From positions 434,001 through 498,000 of the forward strand of contig JAEHOE010000054.1 in NCBI GenBank assembly GCA_016858145.1: a DNA stretch of 64,000 nt. Direction: 5' to 3'. The position numbers were made by a program, and so were the translations under genes. Each line of letters begins with the position of its first letter. Position 1 is the first letter of the stretch. Positions 36,001-59,560 of this stretch are shown piece by piece. This DNA comes from Edaphochlamys debaryana. Lineage: Eukaryota; Chlorophyta; Chlorophyceae; Chlamydomonadales. The notes below the pieces were generated by a model. That model worked only from the letters and a program-made list of their open reading frames with translations. It searched no databases and was not told the origin of the DNA.

Positions 36001-39000
36001 GCGAGGCGGAGGGCGGAGAGGCGGCCATCGCCCTGGCAGTGGGGGCCAAGGCCCGGAGCGCGAGTGAGTGGCGAGCGACTGTCCGTCCCCCCGCCCCTGT
36101 CCCTGCGTGCCGTGCCTCCTGCCTCGTACCGGCCTAGGAGCGCACCCCCTGCTTGAGCCACCCTCCCTCCACCTGTATCACGCTTCCTACCCCTTTCTCA
36201 CGCCCCCCTACGGCCCCTCTTACGCCCCTTCCTCGTGCCCTTCTCACGCCCCCCGTCACGCCCCTCCTCATGCCCGCCCCCGCTCCCCTCCCCTCCCCTC
36301 CCCCCCGCTCCCCCCCCCCCCAGGCGCCCTCATGACCACGGCCCAGCGGGTGGCCCGGGACAAGGCCCTGTGCCGCCTGGGGCTGAGGGCGCTGGAGGGG
36401 TGGCCGCGGGAGGTGCTGGTGGACATCGTGCAGGTGGGGGGGGGGGCAGGGGGGGGAGGGGGGGTACCTGACAGGGGCAAGGTTGAGGGGGAGGGGGGAA
36501 GCAAGGGGAAGAGGCGGAGGGGGAGGGGGCCAGCCGGGCGCTGGTGGACACCGTGCAGGTTGGGGGGGAGGGTGCGGGGGGGGGGGGCTTGGTTGGGCCT
36601 CCCTGCATCGCGGACGCCCATCCGCGCATTCTGCCCCATACATGCCCCGCGCCGCGCGTGTTACTCTTCCGAATGCTCACGCTCCCTCCCCTCTCCCCCC
36701 CCCCCTTTCCCCCCCTCCCCCCGTCCCCCCCAAAGGACGCCTGCATCGAGCTGGACGTGAGCGACGCCTCGGCGCTGCCCCACGCGTCCCCAAAACACAC
36801 ACACGCTCCCCCAACCCCCCCTCCCCCCCCCTCCCCCCCCCCCCAGGACGCCTGCATCGAGCTGGACGTGTGCGACGCCTCGATACCGCCCCACGCGTCT
36901 CCAAAACACACACACGCTCCGCCCCCCTCCCCCCGCCCCCGTCCCCCCACAGGACGCCTGCATCGAGCTGGACGTGTGCGACGCCTCTGCGCTGCCGGCG
37001 GCGGTGCGGCGCTGCGGGGGCCTGCTGGCGGCGCTGCCCCGCATGGAGGGCTTCATCGCGGCGGTGTGCGAGGCGGTGGTGGGGCGGGGGGCCGCCTTCG
37101 TGCCGCCGGCGGCGCAGGGCACCACCGACCCAAACAAGGTGCGGGGCGCCGTTTGGGAAGGGGGAAGGGGGAAGGGGACGCAGGGCGGAGGCGGTGTGGA
37201 GGGACCGTTACAAGTTTGTGGGTTTAAACGCCGCTTGCCTGCGCTTGCGCTCCGGAATCTGGCCCTGGCCCAAGGTCCCCCCCCTGTCCCTCCTGCCACC
37301 GCCTCTTCCCCCGAGCCCCTCTCACCCAACCCACCTACTACATCCCTGCCCCCCCCAGGTGCTGGAGGTGCTGTCCCCAACGCCCTGCCTGCCACCGCCT
37401 CTACCCCCCTTACCACCCCTCAAACCTCCCCCCCAACCCCCCTCCCTCACCCCTCACTCCCCCCCCCCCAGGTGCTCGAGGTGCTGTCCTCGTGGCCCTC
37501 TCTGCTGGCCGAGGGCGCGGAGCTGCGGGCCATCCTGAGGGGGGTGGTGGAGGCGCTGGCGGCGCGGGCCGAGGCGGCGGCCACGTGGGTAGCGGCGCGG
37601 GAGGGGAGGGGAGGGGCGGCAGGCGGGGGCGCGCGGGGGCTCGTGGGGTGGAGGCAGGCTCCCTAGCCGCAAGTGCGGGATGCGAGTCGGGGACAGACAG
37701 GTGCTCTTCGCTCCTACCAGGAGCTCTGCCCTTGCCTCTCACAACTCTTTGTCCCCGAGCATCTAAGCACACACCCGCTCCTTCCCTCCCTCCTCCCGCC
37801 CACCCCCGTACGCCCCCGCAGCCCCATCCGCGGCCCGCCCGACGTGCTGGCGGCTGTACGGCAGCTGGTGGCGGCGGAGGCGGCGGCGCTGGGCACCGCC
37901 GCCTGTCTAGGCGCGGCGAAGGAGTTGGTGGCGGGGAGTCCGGAGCAGCTGCTCAGCAGGCTTGTGGGGCACCTGCAGGTGAGGAGGGTTGCGGGTGGGT
38001 GTGGGGACCGGGCGCGGTTGGCGGTGTGTGCTTCTTACTGCATGGGAGTGTCTAAGGCGAGGCCCGCGTACGTGCAGCGTGTTGCGTTGACAGAATGAAA
38101 GGGACGTGGTGACATTGATGTTCGCAAGAAGCAGTCGTCTGAGCAAGAGAGGGAGGCCGGGTATGCGGTGGGGCTGGACATGTCGTTTGAGCTGACCTTG
38201 AAGACCCCCATCTCCATCCGTCCACCCCCCCACACCTCGTCCACCCCCACAACCCCCTTCACTCCCCACCCACCCCCAGGTGCTCCTCGAGGTGCCCTCC
38301 CTGGAGGGGCTGCTGCCCGCTGCCAACCGCCTGGCGGCGGCGGCGGCGCAGCACCGCACGTTCGGCCGCGCGCTGGCGGAGGCGCTGGGGCTGCCGGGGG
38401 ACGCGGGTGGGTGGCGGGGGGCGGGGGTTCCCTGGGGGGTGGCGGCATGGGCGGCGAGTCTGTGGGCTTGTGGGGCTGTGAGGGCAGGTGGCTCCTTCGT
38501 GTAGCCATGGAGCAGAAGAGGCGGCTGACGCTGCGGACGTTGCAACCGACGCTGCCCAGACCATAAATCCCCATGTGGGCGAGCTCTGACCTTCGGTGCC
38601 TCGGTTGCGTCCCCCCCGCATCCGCTGCCCCAGGCCCCTCCGCCTGCCTGGCACGGGTCCGGGACCTGGTCGCAGCGGGCCCCGGCGGCGGCGGCGGCGG
38701 CGACGGCGGGGAGCAGCTCCTGCCAGACTACAGAAACCGACCCGACGCAGCGGCCACCCGCCGCGGCAACGGCAGCGGCGACGGCGCCGCCAGCTCTCCA
38801 GGAGCCACGGCGGCGGCGGAAGCGACGGCGGCGGCGATGGCGCCGCTGCTGTCGGCGCTGGGGGCGGGCAGCGTGGAGGCGGCGGTGGAGGCGGCGCGGG
38901 CGGCGGTGGCGCGGCTGCGGCGGTTGGATGAGGTCCTGCCGCGGTACCAGGTGGGCCCAGCAAGGGCCCGGTGGGGCCCATACGCTTCCTGACCCCCCCT

Positions 39001-39453
39001 CCATAGCCCCTCGGCGTCAGCCTCTCGGCCCCCCGCGCCCCTGCCCCCCACTGGACCCCGTGTCTCCGCTGCCCGCCGGCTGCTGCCAGTGCCGCCCCCA
39101 ACACCAACGCCTTACCCAATCCCTTACCCAGCCCCAACCCCTTACCCAACACCAACGCCAACCCCACCCGCTCACCCACCCAGGCCCTGGCCCAGGCCTC
39201 CGCCCTGTCCGAGGCGACATCCCTCTCCACACCCCCTCCACACCCCAACCCCTTACCCAACCCCTTCCCTCCATAACCCCTCCACCCTCCACCCCCCAAC
39301 CCCCAACCCCCCTCCCCCCCCCCCCAGGCCCTGGCCTCCGCCCTGTTCGAGGCGCTGCGGGTGACGCGGCTGGAGGAGGTGCTGCCGGCGCTGAGGGAGA
39401 CGCAGGCGCAGGCCAGGGCGGCGGCGGCGGGGGCGGCGGGGGCGGGGCGGTGA
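19597..39453 (+). CDS. CEP70: Giant CEP70-like centrosomal/basal-body coiled-coil protein
   Basis: Thirty-three exons in unbroken phase, 8,514 nt, 2,837 residues: 19597-19675, 20063-23414, 23790-23880, 24225-24332, 24468-24620, 24822-24953, 25231-25461, 25787-25978, 26391-26571, 27053-27189, 27449-27549, 27953-28199, 28434-28559, 28761-29021, 29289-29540, 29755-29937, 30236-30412, 30895-31071, 31254-31334, 33613-33780, 33996-34169, 34410-34751, 35027-35128, 35392-35529, 35714-35772, 35930-36063, 36324-36433, 36953-37138, 37472-37584, 37822-37978, 38280-38406, 38634-38950, 39328-39453. Exon 2 encodes over 1,100 residues of Pro/Ala/Gly/Glu-rich disordered sequence; exons 3-26 are Ala/Glu/Arg-rich coiled coil. 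The C-terminal third carries the CEP70 signature: LHELDARPTLQETRALRREL, LVGHLQVLLEVPSLEGLLPA and LFEALRVTRLEEVLPALRE, matching in order human CEP70 (597 residues). CEP70 binds gamma-tubulin at centrosomes. The size and long N-terminus are unusual. If mini-exons of the 31.6-33.6 kb array are spliced in, the protein grows by 12 residues each. Confidence 0.75.
25661..25694 (+). repeat. Degenerate intronic copy of CEP70-like exon 8 start
   Basis: GCCCTCCGCTCCTC followed by a diverged GAGGAGCTC segment matches the first 34 nt of the real exon at 25787. It lies in a pyrimidine-rich intron without a good AG directly before it. Confidence 0.8.
26175..26390 (+). repeat. Two extra copies of CEP70-like exon 9 start, each with acceptor and C/T tract
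   Basis: The exon start encoding AAEEVSLRLDA occurs at 26175, 26280 and 26391, each directly after an AG acceptor. Only the third copy runs into the full exon. The first two end after about 30-40 nt and are followed by C/T-rich intron sequence. Copies diverge in order, the first being the most changed. Confidence 0.9.
26850..26877 (+). repeat. Intronic copy of CEP70-like exon 10 start
   Basis: A near copy of the exon start at 27053 (encoding RKVESDL), preceded by AAAG and followed by a C tract. About 200 nt separate the copies. Confidence 0.85.
31555..33648 (+). repeat. 21-copy tandem exon-intron array, about 103-bp unit
   Basis: Unit starts lie at 31555, 31657, 31759, 31862, 31964, 32065, 32169, 32272, 32377, 32480, 32583, 32686, 32789, 32892, 32994, 33098, 33201, 33303, 33406, 33510 and 33613. 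Each unit has a 36-nt exonic part encoding ARERDLQRLSRQ, then GTCGCCTACGCG, TCCTCAAAACACAC, ACGCTCCCCCC, more C tract and CAG. The exonic part ends in CAG before GT and begins after CAG, with a length divisible by three, so every unit could be a phase-0 mini-exon with a 67-nt intron. The first copy is degenerate (AAAAG instead of CCCAG). The last continues into exon 20 (GTGGAC instead of GTCGCC). Two intron subtypes exist: CACATATAC in units 1-4, 6 and 20, and CACACACAC in the others. Confidence 0.97.
33063..33095 (+). repeat. Uninterrupted C homopolymer, about 33 nt
   Basis: In unit 15/16 of the array the usual C-A-C-T-T-C pattern is replaced by pure C between ACGCT and the CAG acceptor. Confidence 0.95.
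36538..36560 (+). repeat. Donor-side copy of the end of CEP70-like exon 27
   Basis: GCGCTGGTGGACACCGTGCAG followed by GTTGGGGG repeats the real exon end at 36415-36433 (GTGCTGGTGGACATCGTGCAG, then GTGGGG), about 120 nt into the intron. This is the mirror image of the acceptor-side copies. Confidence 0.85.
36736..36952 (+). repeat. Two extra copies of CEP70-like exon 28 start with shared motif
   Basis: The first 44 nt of exon 28 (encoding DACIELDVCDAS) occur at 36736, 36847 and 36953, each after an AG. The first two are followed at once by CACGCGTC(C/T)CC and CAAAACACACACACGCT, then C tract and CAG. The third is the functional exon. Confidence 0.93.
37359..37380 (+). repeat. Intronic copy of CEP70-like exon 29 start
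   Basis: GTGCTGGAGGTGCTGTCC after CCCCCCCAG, matching the real exon start at 37472 (GTGCTCGAGGTGCTGTCC). About 113 nt between copies. Confidence 0.9.
39110..39260 (+). repeat. CCTTACCCAA-type minisatellite and partial copy of last-exon start
   Basis: About five CCTTACCCA(A/G) units separated by CCAAC-rich spacers lie in the last intron of the CEP70-like gene. At 39183 a copy of the last exon's start (GCCCTGG, then GCCTCCGCCCTG and CGAGGCG) lies after CCCAG; the true exon begins at 39328. Confidence 0.8.
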
Positions 39454-40868
39454 ACGAGGGGACCGTGGGAGCGGGGGGTGGGGGCGGGGCATGGGAGAGA
39501 GGGAGGGAGGGAGGGAGGGGCGCGGCCTGTTGCCGGGTATAGGTATTGACCGACTGAAGCGATAGATGAGCGCTGTCGGACGGCCGTCTGGTGACGGGGA
39601 TTACGGGGATGAGGATGGGGGCGAAGGGGCTGGAGCGCGGCGAGCGTACCCCTGGACTGCGCTGCGGACTACCTCTGACTGCTCATTGGGGCGGGGGGAG
39701 GGCGGGTACCATTTGATGACTAAGGCATAGCCTCAGGTGACCCCAGAGGATAGCTGCTGACTGCCGGGGTGGAACGGTGCTCGAGCGGCGTGCGGTCTGG
39801 CACCACCACAGAGCGTGAGGTGCAGACTTGGCTGCAAGTGGAGAAGGGCCGGTAGGGCCCGGCGAGGGGCTGGGCGCGGGCGGAGCTGGGGAACGGCAAA
39901 GGCGGGGCGGTGCACCCACGCGCACCCACATGCACGTAATTGAACTGAATACTCCCAAAGCTTCGGACTGATGCTGTTGGGCGCGCATACTCGCAGAGCC
40001 AAAGGGAGAGAGCCCCAGGCGGGTACCACTCCCGGCCGGGGCTGAGTCCCCGGACAGGCCATTTTCAGCAGGCCGGGGCACCCGAGGGTGTCCTAGCTGT
40101 CGCACCGCGCCTGCCGCGGGAGGGGTGTGTTTGGCACGGTCCCCGACGGACGGGGTCGGTCGACCCCGACCGCCGAGCTGATGCTCGCCGTTTCATACTT
40201 TACCTACTGAACACAAAAGGCAATGTTTGAGCTGAGTTTGGTGCGAGAAGATGGTCGCAGCTCGACAAACAAGGTAATCGCCATCAGTTGACCGCCTGAG
40301 CTCGGGCCTTGCGGCGACCTAGAGCCTCCAACCGCGTTCATACACCTTCTAACTAGACACTGCAGCTAATTCGAGGTCATTTTGGGCCTGGGGTGGAGGT
40401 CGGCAGGTCGGCATGTCTCGCGACATTTGGTGCTCGTCGGTCACCAGAGTGCGGCCCGGCCCCATCCAGGGACTCTTATATGAGCCATAGACCACATAAA
40501 AGTCAATTCCGGCGGGGACTCAGGCGGCCCTAGGGAAAAGGGCCGAGTGGTACCCGCCTGGAGAGCCCTACGCGCGACACCCTTTGAACTGCCCTACCTG
40601 GGCCGTGACCTCGGCAAGCGTCCGGCCGCGTTGCGCCCCACGGGGCCCCAGCCGGCGACAACGCACCCGTACAACAGCCAACCATATCTGTCTTGGTTGT
40701 TAGCGCGTTTACTGCGCGCGCGGAAAGCAGGAGTTTTGTCGGCTGTACGTCTGGTTTTCCGCGGCGCCGCGTCGCGATAAACATCCCACAGACTGAGTTC
40801 GCTGCCAGCCTCAAAGCATCAATACGCCTAGAGACTGTGCAAGGCTTTCACGAGTGCTATGGACAAGG
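39454..40868. other. Gene-poor stretch: CEP70-like 3' flank and kinase 5' flank
   Basis: Begins with a (GGGA)n run near 39497-39520. No spliceable coding signal seen on either strand. A short palindrome (GGGGTCG/CGACCCC type) lies near 40155-40175. GC falls towards 40,250-40,500, as expected near a promoter of the gene starting at 40869. Confidence 0.45.
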
Positions 40869-54047
<13,179 letters not shown>

Positions 54048-55327
54048 GAATGGAGGGGGCCTCACCACGCGGTTACTTGGAGCCGTTGGAGGTGGAGGGA
54101 TGAATGAAGGGGGAGCCGCTTGGCCGCATGCCCATTCCAATCCCGCCCCGCCTCATGGCGGCACGGTGGCGCGGGGCAAACATCGGTGTGGTGCTGTGGC
54201 TTGGTTCCTGAATCCCCTGGCGCTTCATTCAAGCTAATCGGCGCTGAAGTAAGCCGCATGCACTGCCGTCGCCTGGTCACATGCATGGCCGCCTAGGCAG
54301 CTGGTGGCGGCCTTCATCAAGGACATTGCCTTGGGGCGGTCCCCGCCATGGGATGGAATGGGTACTTGTGGACAGGTCGAGGTACTAATGGAAGTAAAGC
54401 ATTGCTGGAATCCTGGAATGGCCTCACTGCGGACTGCTTGAGCCCTGCGATGTACTCGAACTAATGAACTGGCAGTGAGTGAGGTTGTGACAGCGCACGG
54501 TGTGAGCATGGCTGTGAGGGGACGGCTCGTGCGTGGAGTCGTGCGGGGTCCATTCGTCCAACAACTAGCGGGCGAGGGGAGGACGGAGAGGCGGAGACCA
54601 ACGGGCCGTGGCAAACGTGGGTGAGGCAAACAATAAGAGCGAAAGGTGGAACGCAGTTGTATGGTGCATGGAGCAGGGGGGGAGCCTGGAGGTGCAGGTC
54701 GTATGCAGGCACTTGGCAGCGCAGAACGCGAAGGCCGCGGCTGTGACAGGCAACTTTTTGGGCGCTTAGTCCGGCATCGAGCGGAAGGACATCCAGTGAC
54801 ACGAGCGCATGCGCGCGTCAGGGTGCAGAGTCGGGGATCGGTGCCTGGCCCTGGCGGGACCCGCACACGATCGGCCGTGACAACGAGAAGACCGTGAAGG
54901 ATAATTACATCCTCACTTCAGGTATCGCGCCGCGCGCGGGCTACTTGAACACGCTCAGCAGCTGCATCCTGCGCCTCAAGCGTTAGTTAGGATTGCGGTA
55001 ACGCAGCCCCTAAGCGACCACCAAGCGTATCACCCACCCACATCCGCCCGCCAGGCTGTACCAGCGCTCCTCGAGTCACTGATCCACCTGTTCTTGCCCA
55101 AGCCACTTCGCCCACATCAGCACCGACCTGACGACCTCGATGCCTGACCCTCCGCATACTACTTATCGTCTAGATTGCCCACGGACACCCACAAGCACGA
55201 GAGAACCCAAGCGTCTCCGTGGCGGCCTCCATCCCACAGGATTCAAGGGCCAGGGGCCGCCCCAGCACATGACAGGACGCAGCCAAACCCCCCTCGCCCC
55301 CTTCCCCCTCGGCCGCCTGCGCGCTGC
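54048..55327. other. Gene-poor stretch between convergent kinase and Tyr/Gly-rich genes
   Basis: Lower-GC sequence with no recognisable protein. It should hold the kinase 3' UTR on the left and the 3' UTR of the minus-strand gene on the right. Short open frames do not show family motifs or splice-linked coding. Confidence 0.45.
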
Positions 55328-56275
55328 TCACACGAGAGAGTCGGCCGCTCCGTCCTTCCGGGCGGGCTGAGGCTGCGGCGCAGCCCACACGGGGGCGAGC
55401 GCGGGCGGCGGCGGTGGCCGTGCCTGCGCCTGCCACGCCGCTCCGGGCCCTGCCGCCGGCGCAGCCATGGGTGGAGCGGTGCCTGCGGCGGCTGGGGGTG
55501 CCGCAGCGAACGCAGCGGGGCCCACCGCAGCGGGGAACGCTGCTGCTGGCACCGCCGCCGCTGGCGGGACCGGGAGCGGGACTGCGCCCACCGAGGCCGA
55601 GCCCACCCAGCCGCTCTCCGACTGCGGCCGCTGCGCCTGCCGGCCCCCCCGGTACTGCACGTCCTGCCGCCGCGACGACACGTACACAGCCGTGCCCCCG
55701 CCCCCGCCGTCACCGGAGTTGGACCAGTCCCAGGCGCCGCTGGCCGAGGACATGGGCGACAGAGACCACCGGTCCATTGGGGCCACGTAGCCACCGGCAG
55801 AAGTGTACGGAGCCGCGCCGTACGACGGGCCGTACGGCGGCTGGCTCGTGCTGCCGTACGCGGGCGGCGCGGTCGTCCCGTACGACGACGTGGCGCCGCC
55901 GTAGCTCAGCGCAGTCGTGCTGCCCTGCGGTGACAGCGTGTTGCTGCCGTACGGTGACGGCGCGCCGTACGAGCCGTACTGCGGCATGCCCTGGCCCGGC
56001 TCCGAAGACATCCGCCGATGCAGCCCAGTCTGCCCCGCCGTCACGGCCAAGCCGCCGCTGCTGCCAGCCGTCGTGAGGAAGGCCGTCGGCGGCGCCGCAT
56101 AGGAGCCCCACGGCACGTGCGCCTGCGCCTGAAACCCAAGCCCCTGACCCTGACCAAACCCTTGACCCGACCCCCATGCGCTTGCCAACCCTAGGCCCGC
56201 CCCAGGAGCCCCCTCGTGCTCTCCCTCCACGTCGGTGTCCTGCAGGGGCACAGCAGGATCCCGCGGTGGGAACAT
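55328..56275 (-). CDS. Tyr/Gly/Ser/Pro-rich low-complexity protein (or C-terminal tail of the neighbour)
   Basis: Open frame of 315 residues from ATG 56275. The first third is Gly/Gln-rich (GSGQGFGQGQGLGF). Then come repeated Tyr-Gly-Ser motifs (QYGSYGAPSPYGS, SYGGATSSYGTTAPPAYGST, PPYGPSYGAAPY). The last third is Ala/Pro-rich with PPAAA runs. Such composition is typical of prion-like or cytosolic tail regions. The stop of the neighbouring membrane protein is only 144 nt upstream, very short for a separate promoter. A good acceptor (CCCCTGCAG at about 56242) precedes GACACCGACGTGGAG in phase 0. It may therefore be a further exon of that gene, reached through a non-canonical GC donor (AAG then GCCAAG). 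Function unknown. Confidence 0.5.
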   Translation of the reverse strand: MFPPRDPAVPLQDTDVEGEHEGAPGAGLGLASAWGSGQGFGQGQGLGFQAQAHVPWGSYAAPPTAFLTTAGSSGGLAVTAGQTGLHRRMSSEPGQGMPQYGSYGAPSPYGSNTLSPQGSTTALSYGGATSSYGTTAPPAYGSTSQPPYGPSYGAAPYTSAGGYVAPMDRWSLSPMSSASGAWDWSNSGDGGGGGTAVYVSSRRQDVQYRGGRQAQRPQSESGWVGSASVGAVPLPVPPAAAVPAAAFPAAVGPAAFAAAPPAAAGTAPPMAAPAAGPGAAWQAQARPPPPPALAPVWAAPQPQPARKDGAADSLV

Positions 56276-56419
56276 GGGTCAGCGCGGGGTTGCTTCGCTT
56301 CCGTGTGACCCGCATGCGTCCCACCCAGCCCCAGACGCGGGCAGCCACCCCTCAGCCCCCCAAGCCTGAAGGCCGAACCGTCTGTCGCTGCTCCAAGTCC
56401 CCACCTGTGGGCCGTCCCG

Positions 56420-58765
56420 TCAGCCCTGCTTGGCCTTGCGGCCCTTGGGGCGCCTGCCGCCGGGGCCGGTGCGGCCGGTCTCGGCGCGACGGCCGCCGGA
56501 CCTGCGCCGTCAGGGGGGGGGGGGGCAGGACAACCACGGGCGTCGGTCGGGAGGGAAACGAGCTCAGTTTAACCAGAGGCCGAAGGGCTGCTCACGACGG
56601 AAGCTGCCGCCCAACACCTTGCACCTCCTCACCCGACTAGCCCTCAACCCCTGTCTCCTTCCAACACCGGCCCCAGTCTCGCTTCCCACACACACACCCC
56701 ACCTGCAGCAGCAGGTCATGAGCAGGGTGAGCAGCAGCAGCACGGGGGAGCCCAGCATGACGGCCACGATGGCCTGCGGGGTGTGGGTGAGGGTTGGCGG
56801 GGGGGCCGCAGTTGTGTGGGTGTGGGTCAAGACAAGGAGGCCACGGGCGGAGACACACCGGGAGACGGAAAATAGCGGGTACGGGTGGTCGCCGTGAGGA
56901 GAGCTGGCCGCACACACCGCATGTAACTGAACACCACACCACACCACGCACTGGCCCCACCGCACAGCACGGCACAGCCCCCTCCCCGCCCTCCGGCCCC
57001 CTCCCCACACACACACCTGCAGCACCACAGGGTCCTCCGCGTACTGCTTGAGGGGGGGCACCTGCGCCAGCGCGCGGGCGGTCCAGGGGCGCAGCTCGGC
57101 GTCCACCTTGGCCACAAAGTCGGTCACGTGGTGGGACACGTTGGGCATCTGGGGGGGGGGAGGCGGGCGGGTGGGCGGGTGGGTGGGAGTTGGGGGAGGT
57201 GAGGGTCGTTGGGCAGGGTGACGAGGGCAGGACGCGGGTGGGTGGGGGGGAAGGCGACGACGTTGATCCGATTCCCAAGCGCTGGCGGGAGCCCAGGCGC
57301 GCAGCAGCAGCAGCGGCCGTACCCTTGCCTCCTCCCCTCCCACCCCTCCCCTCTCCACCCCGCTGTTCCCCCCCACCTTGGCGTGCATCTCGGCCACCTT
57401 GGCATGCAGCCCCGGCAGCTTCTCGTTGGCGTAGGCCAGGGCGGTGTCGCGGTGCTTGCCCGCCTCCGCCTGCAGGATGGCGTAGATGCCCAGCGCGTGG
57501 CCCTTGAGGCCGCCGGCCTGGGGGGGCAGGAGAGGAGGGGCAGGGGAGGAGGGGTTAAGGGGGTCAAGGGGCTCGCCTCGAGGTGGGGGGGAAGGCGGGA
57601 GAGGCGCAGGAGCGGGAGAGCACAGTCAACTCCGCTCCCCACGCAACCTTGCCGACTGCGACCTGCAAACTTCATCAGCTGCCCCTCGAACTCAAACCCA
57701 CTTCAACTGCCCCCACTTCAACTGAAACGCACCTAGCACCTCTTCCCCCCTCCTTCCCCCTCCCTCCCCCCCACCTGCTGGGTGGCCGCCGCCAGCTCCG
57801 CCACGCGGGCCTCCAGCGAGGAGCGCTCCGCAACGGCCTCGGCCAGCTGCCTGCGCAACAGCGCGGCCTCGCCGTTGGCAGCGTCCGTAGCGGCAATCTG
57901 GGTCGACAGCTTCTTCTCAGCTGCCGAGGCGCGGGCCTCGGCGTCGGCGAGCTTCTTCTCGGCGGCGGCGGCGCGGGTCTCAGCTTCCACCAGCTTCGCC
58001 TCGGCGGCGGCGGCGCGGGACTCGGCGGCGGCGGCCTTCTGGTCGGCGGCGGCGGTGGCGGTGGCGGCGGCGGAGCCGGCGGAGGCCTTGGCGTCCTCCA
58101 GCTCCTTGATCAGGCCTTCAGCGCGAGCCTGGCGGGAATGGGAGGTCAGAGGGTGAGGTGCGCGGTGTAAGGAGATGGAAGGAGCGGGCCGTGGACGTGT
58201 GTTGAGGCTGGAGTGGGCAGAAACCGGGCGGACGGACGATTTGGGCGGGGAGCCCACTGGGCTTTTGGGGTGTTGCGGGCTAGGCAGCAGCGGCGACAAG
58301 CCACCCTTTACGGCGTGATGTGCGATAATGATCCGAGTAATATACGCGGAGGGGGTGCCACGGGCAGCGGTAGAAATGTGGCTTTGCGCAGGAGGCAACC
58401 GGGGGCTAGCCCGTTGCACAAGAGGGCTGAACGTCCACAGCGCTCCGGCCGACCAACCTTCTCCGCCTCCAGTGCGGCCTTTGCCGTCTCCACTTCCTTC
58501 TCCAGGTAAACCTTCCACCTGAGCAGCAAGCGCGCGCAAAGCAATCCCAGACATTTGATTGAGGTGTCCGATCTGGGGCGGCCCACCACAGCGCTGCAGT
58601 CAATTCCTTTCAACTCGCTTACCCGTTTAGCCTATCGATCTCGACCTGCGGATCCGCCTGGTTCGCGGGCTCCGCAGCAGCTTGCCCCTCCTCGGCCCAG
58701 GCGCTCGTCAACGCCGAAGCGGCGACGAACGCCATCAACATAAGGATCACAGCGCGGCGCGCCAT
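56420..58765 (-). CDS. Secreted/type I membrane coiled-coil protein, function unknown
   Basis: Seven exons in phase: 58765-58623, 58518-58458, 58128-57775, 57517-57377, 57148-57017, 56773-56703 and 56501-56420, giving 327 residues. Residues 1-24 form a clear signal peptide (MARRAVILMLMAFVAASALT, cleavage likely after AWA). Residues about 50-185 are coiled coil (VYLEKEVETAKAALEAEK; repeated AAAESRAAAAEAKLVEAE-type heptads). A folded region follows: GHALGIYAILQAEAGKHRD, MPNVSHHVTDFVAKVDAEL. A membrane span lies near the C-terminus (AIVAVMLGSPVLLLLTLLMT, then CCC), and the tail is very basic (RRPKGRKAKQG). Topology predicts a lumenal or extracellular coiled coil with a short cytosolic tail. The Ala-rich coiled coil resembles type I proteins seen in plant and algal endomembranes, but I assign no family. 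Confidence 0.75.
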
Positions 58766-59560
58766 CCTGGTGGCTACGCGCTACGACTGACACAGAGATG
58801 TTGCCCCGGGAGGTGCACCTGGCTGCAGCACCGTGGAATGACGTGAAAGGCGCTGTCGTTGGCGCCCTAAAGAGTGTGCGAGTTTGTCCCTGAGAATGGG
58901 TATTCCTGCTAGTTGTGGGTCGCGACCGCGCGCGAGGTACGGTGGAAACCGCGGGATGGAGGGCCGCGTGTCCCCTGGCCCGGCTGCACAACTATGTCCT
59001 TGCAAAGTACCAGCCTGCAGAATGCGGTGTGAAATCGCGCGGTTGAGGCAACTCAAGGTGCAACCCGAGGCTGGCGTGTGTCGGGGCCTGCGCGTGTCAA
59101 ACCCTGACGACCTGGGGTCGTCAAAGTGCGTAAAAGGCCTCCCCTTCTCCATCCCTGCATCTTCCATCCTCGACCTAGGCAAGACTACAGCGTGTAGGGA
59201 AGGAGCGCGCAAGAGTGCAAGGTGCAATTGCACCGGAAGATGCATCCGTAGGGGTCTGCACGGGCGAATGTTGGAAACCTGGCGACGAGGGCACATTGCG
59301 AGCGGTAATGGCAATAGAGGTGGAACTGGTCTTCGCGAAGGCGATGGGCCGGAACCGGCCATGCCGCGACACACACCATGCTCGCTGCTCGCCCTCTGCC
59401 GATCCACACAGCAGCTGCGTCTGCGCCTGACACACCTGCTCCAGTCCAACTCACTTCCGGCGGCGAGGCGGCCGCTCATGCAGCTTGTGACGCCTGCCCC
59501 ACGCACCGCGGACGTCTTGGGCAGACAGGCGCACAGCAACTAGTATAGCGATCCTTTAGC
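58766..59560. promoter_or_regulatory. Divergent intergenic region between the membrane coiled-coil gene and the TOC GTPase
   Basis: Start codons face outward at 58765 (minus) and 59561 (plus). No coding exon recognised; open frames on both strands lack composition bias or motifs. Confidence 0.4.

Noticed and set aside
40155..40175. GGGGTCG...CGACCCC palindrome as a regulatory site
   Set aside because: Short, intergenic, without spacing to any start codon that would support a role.
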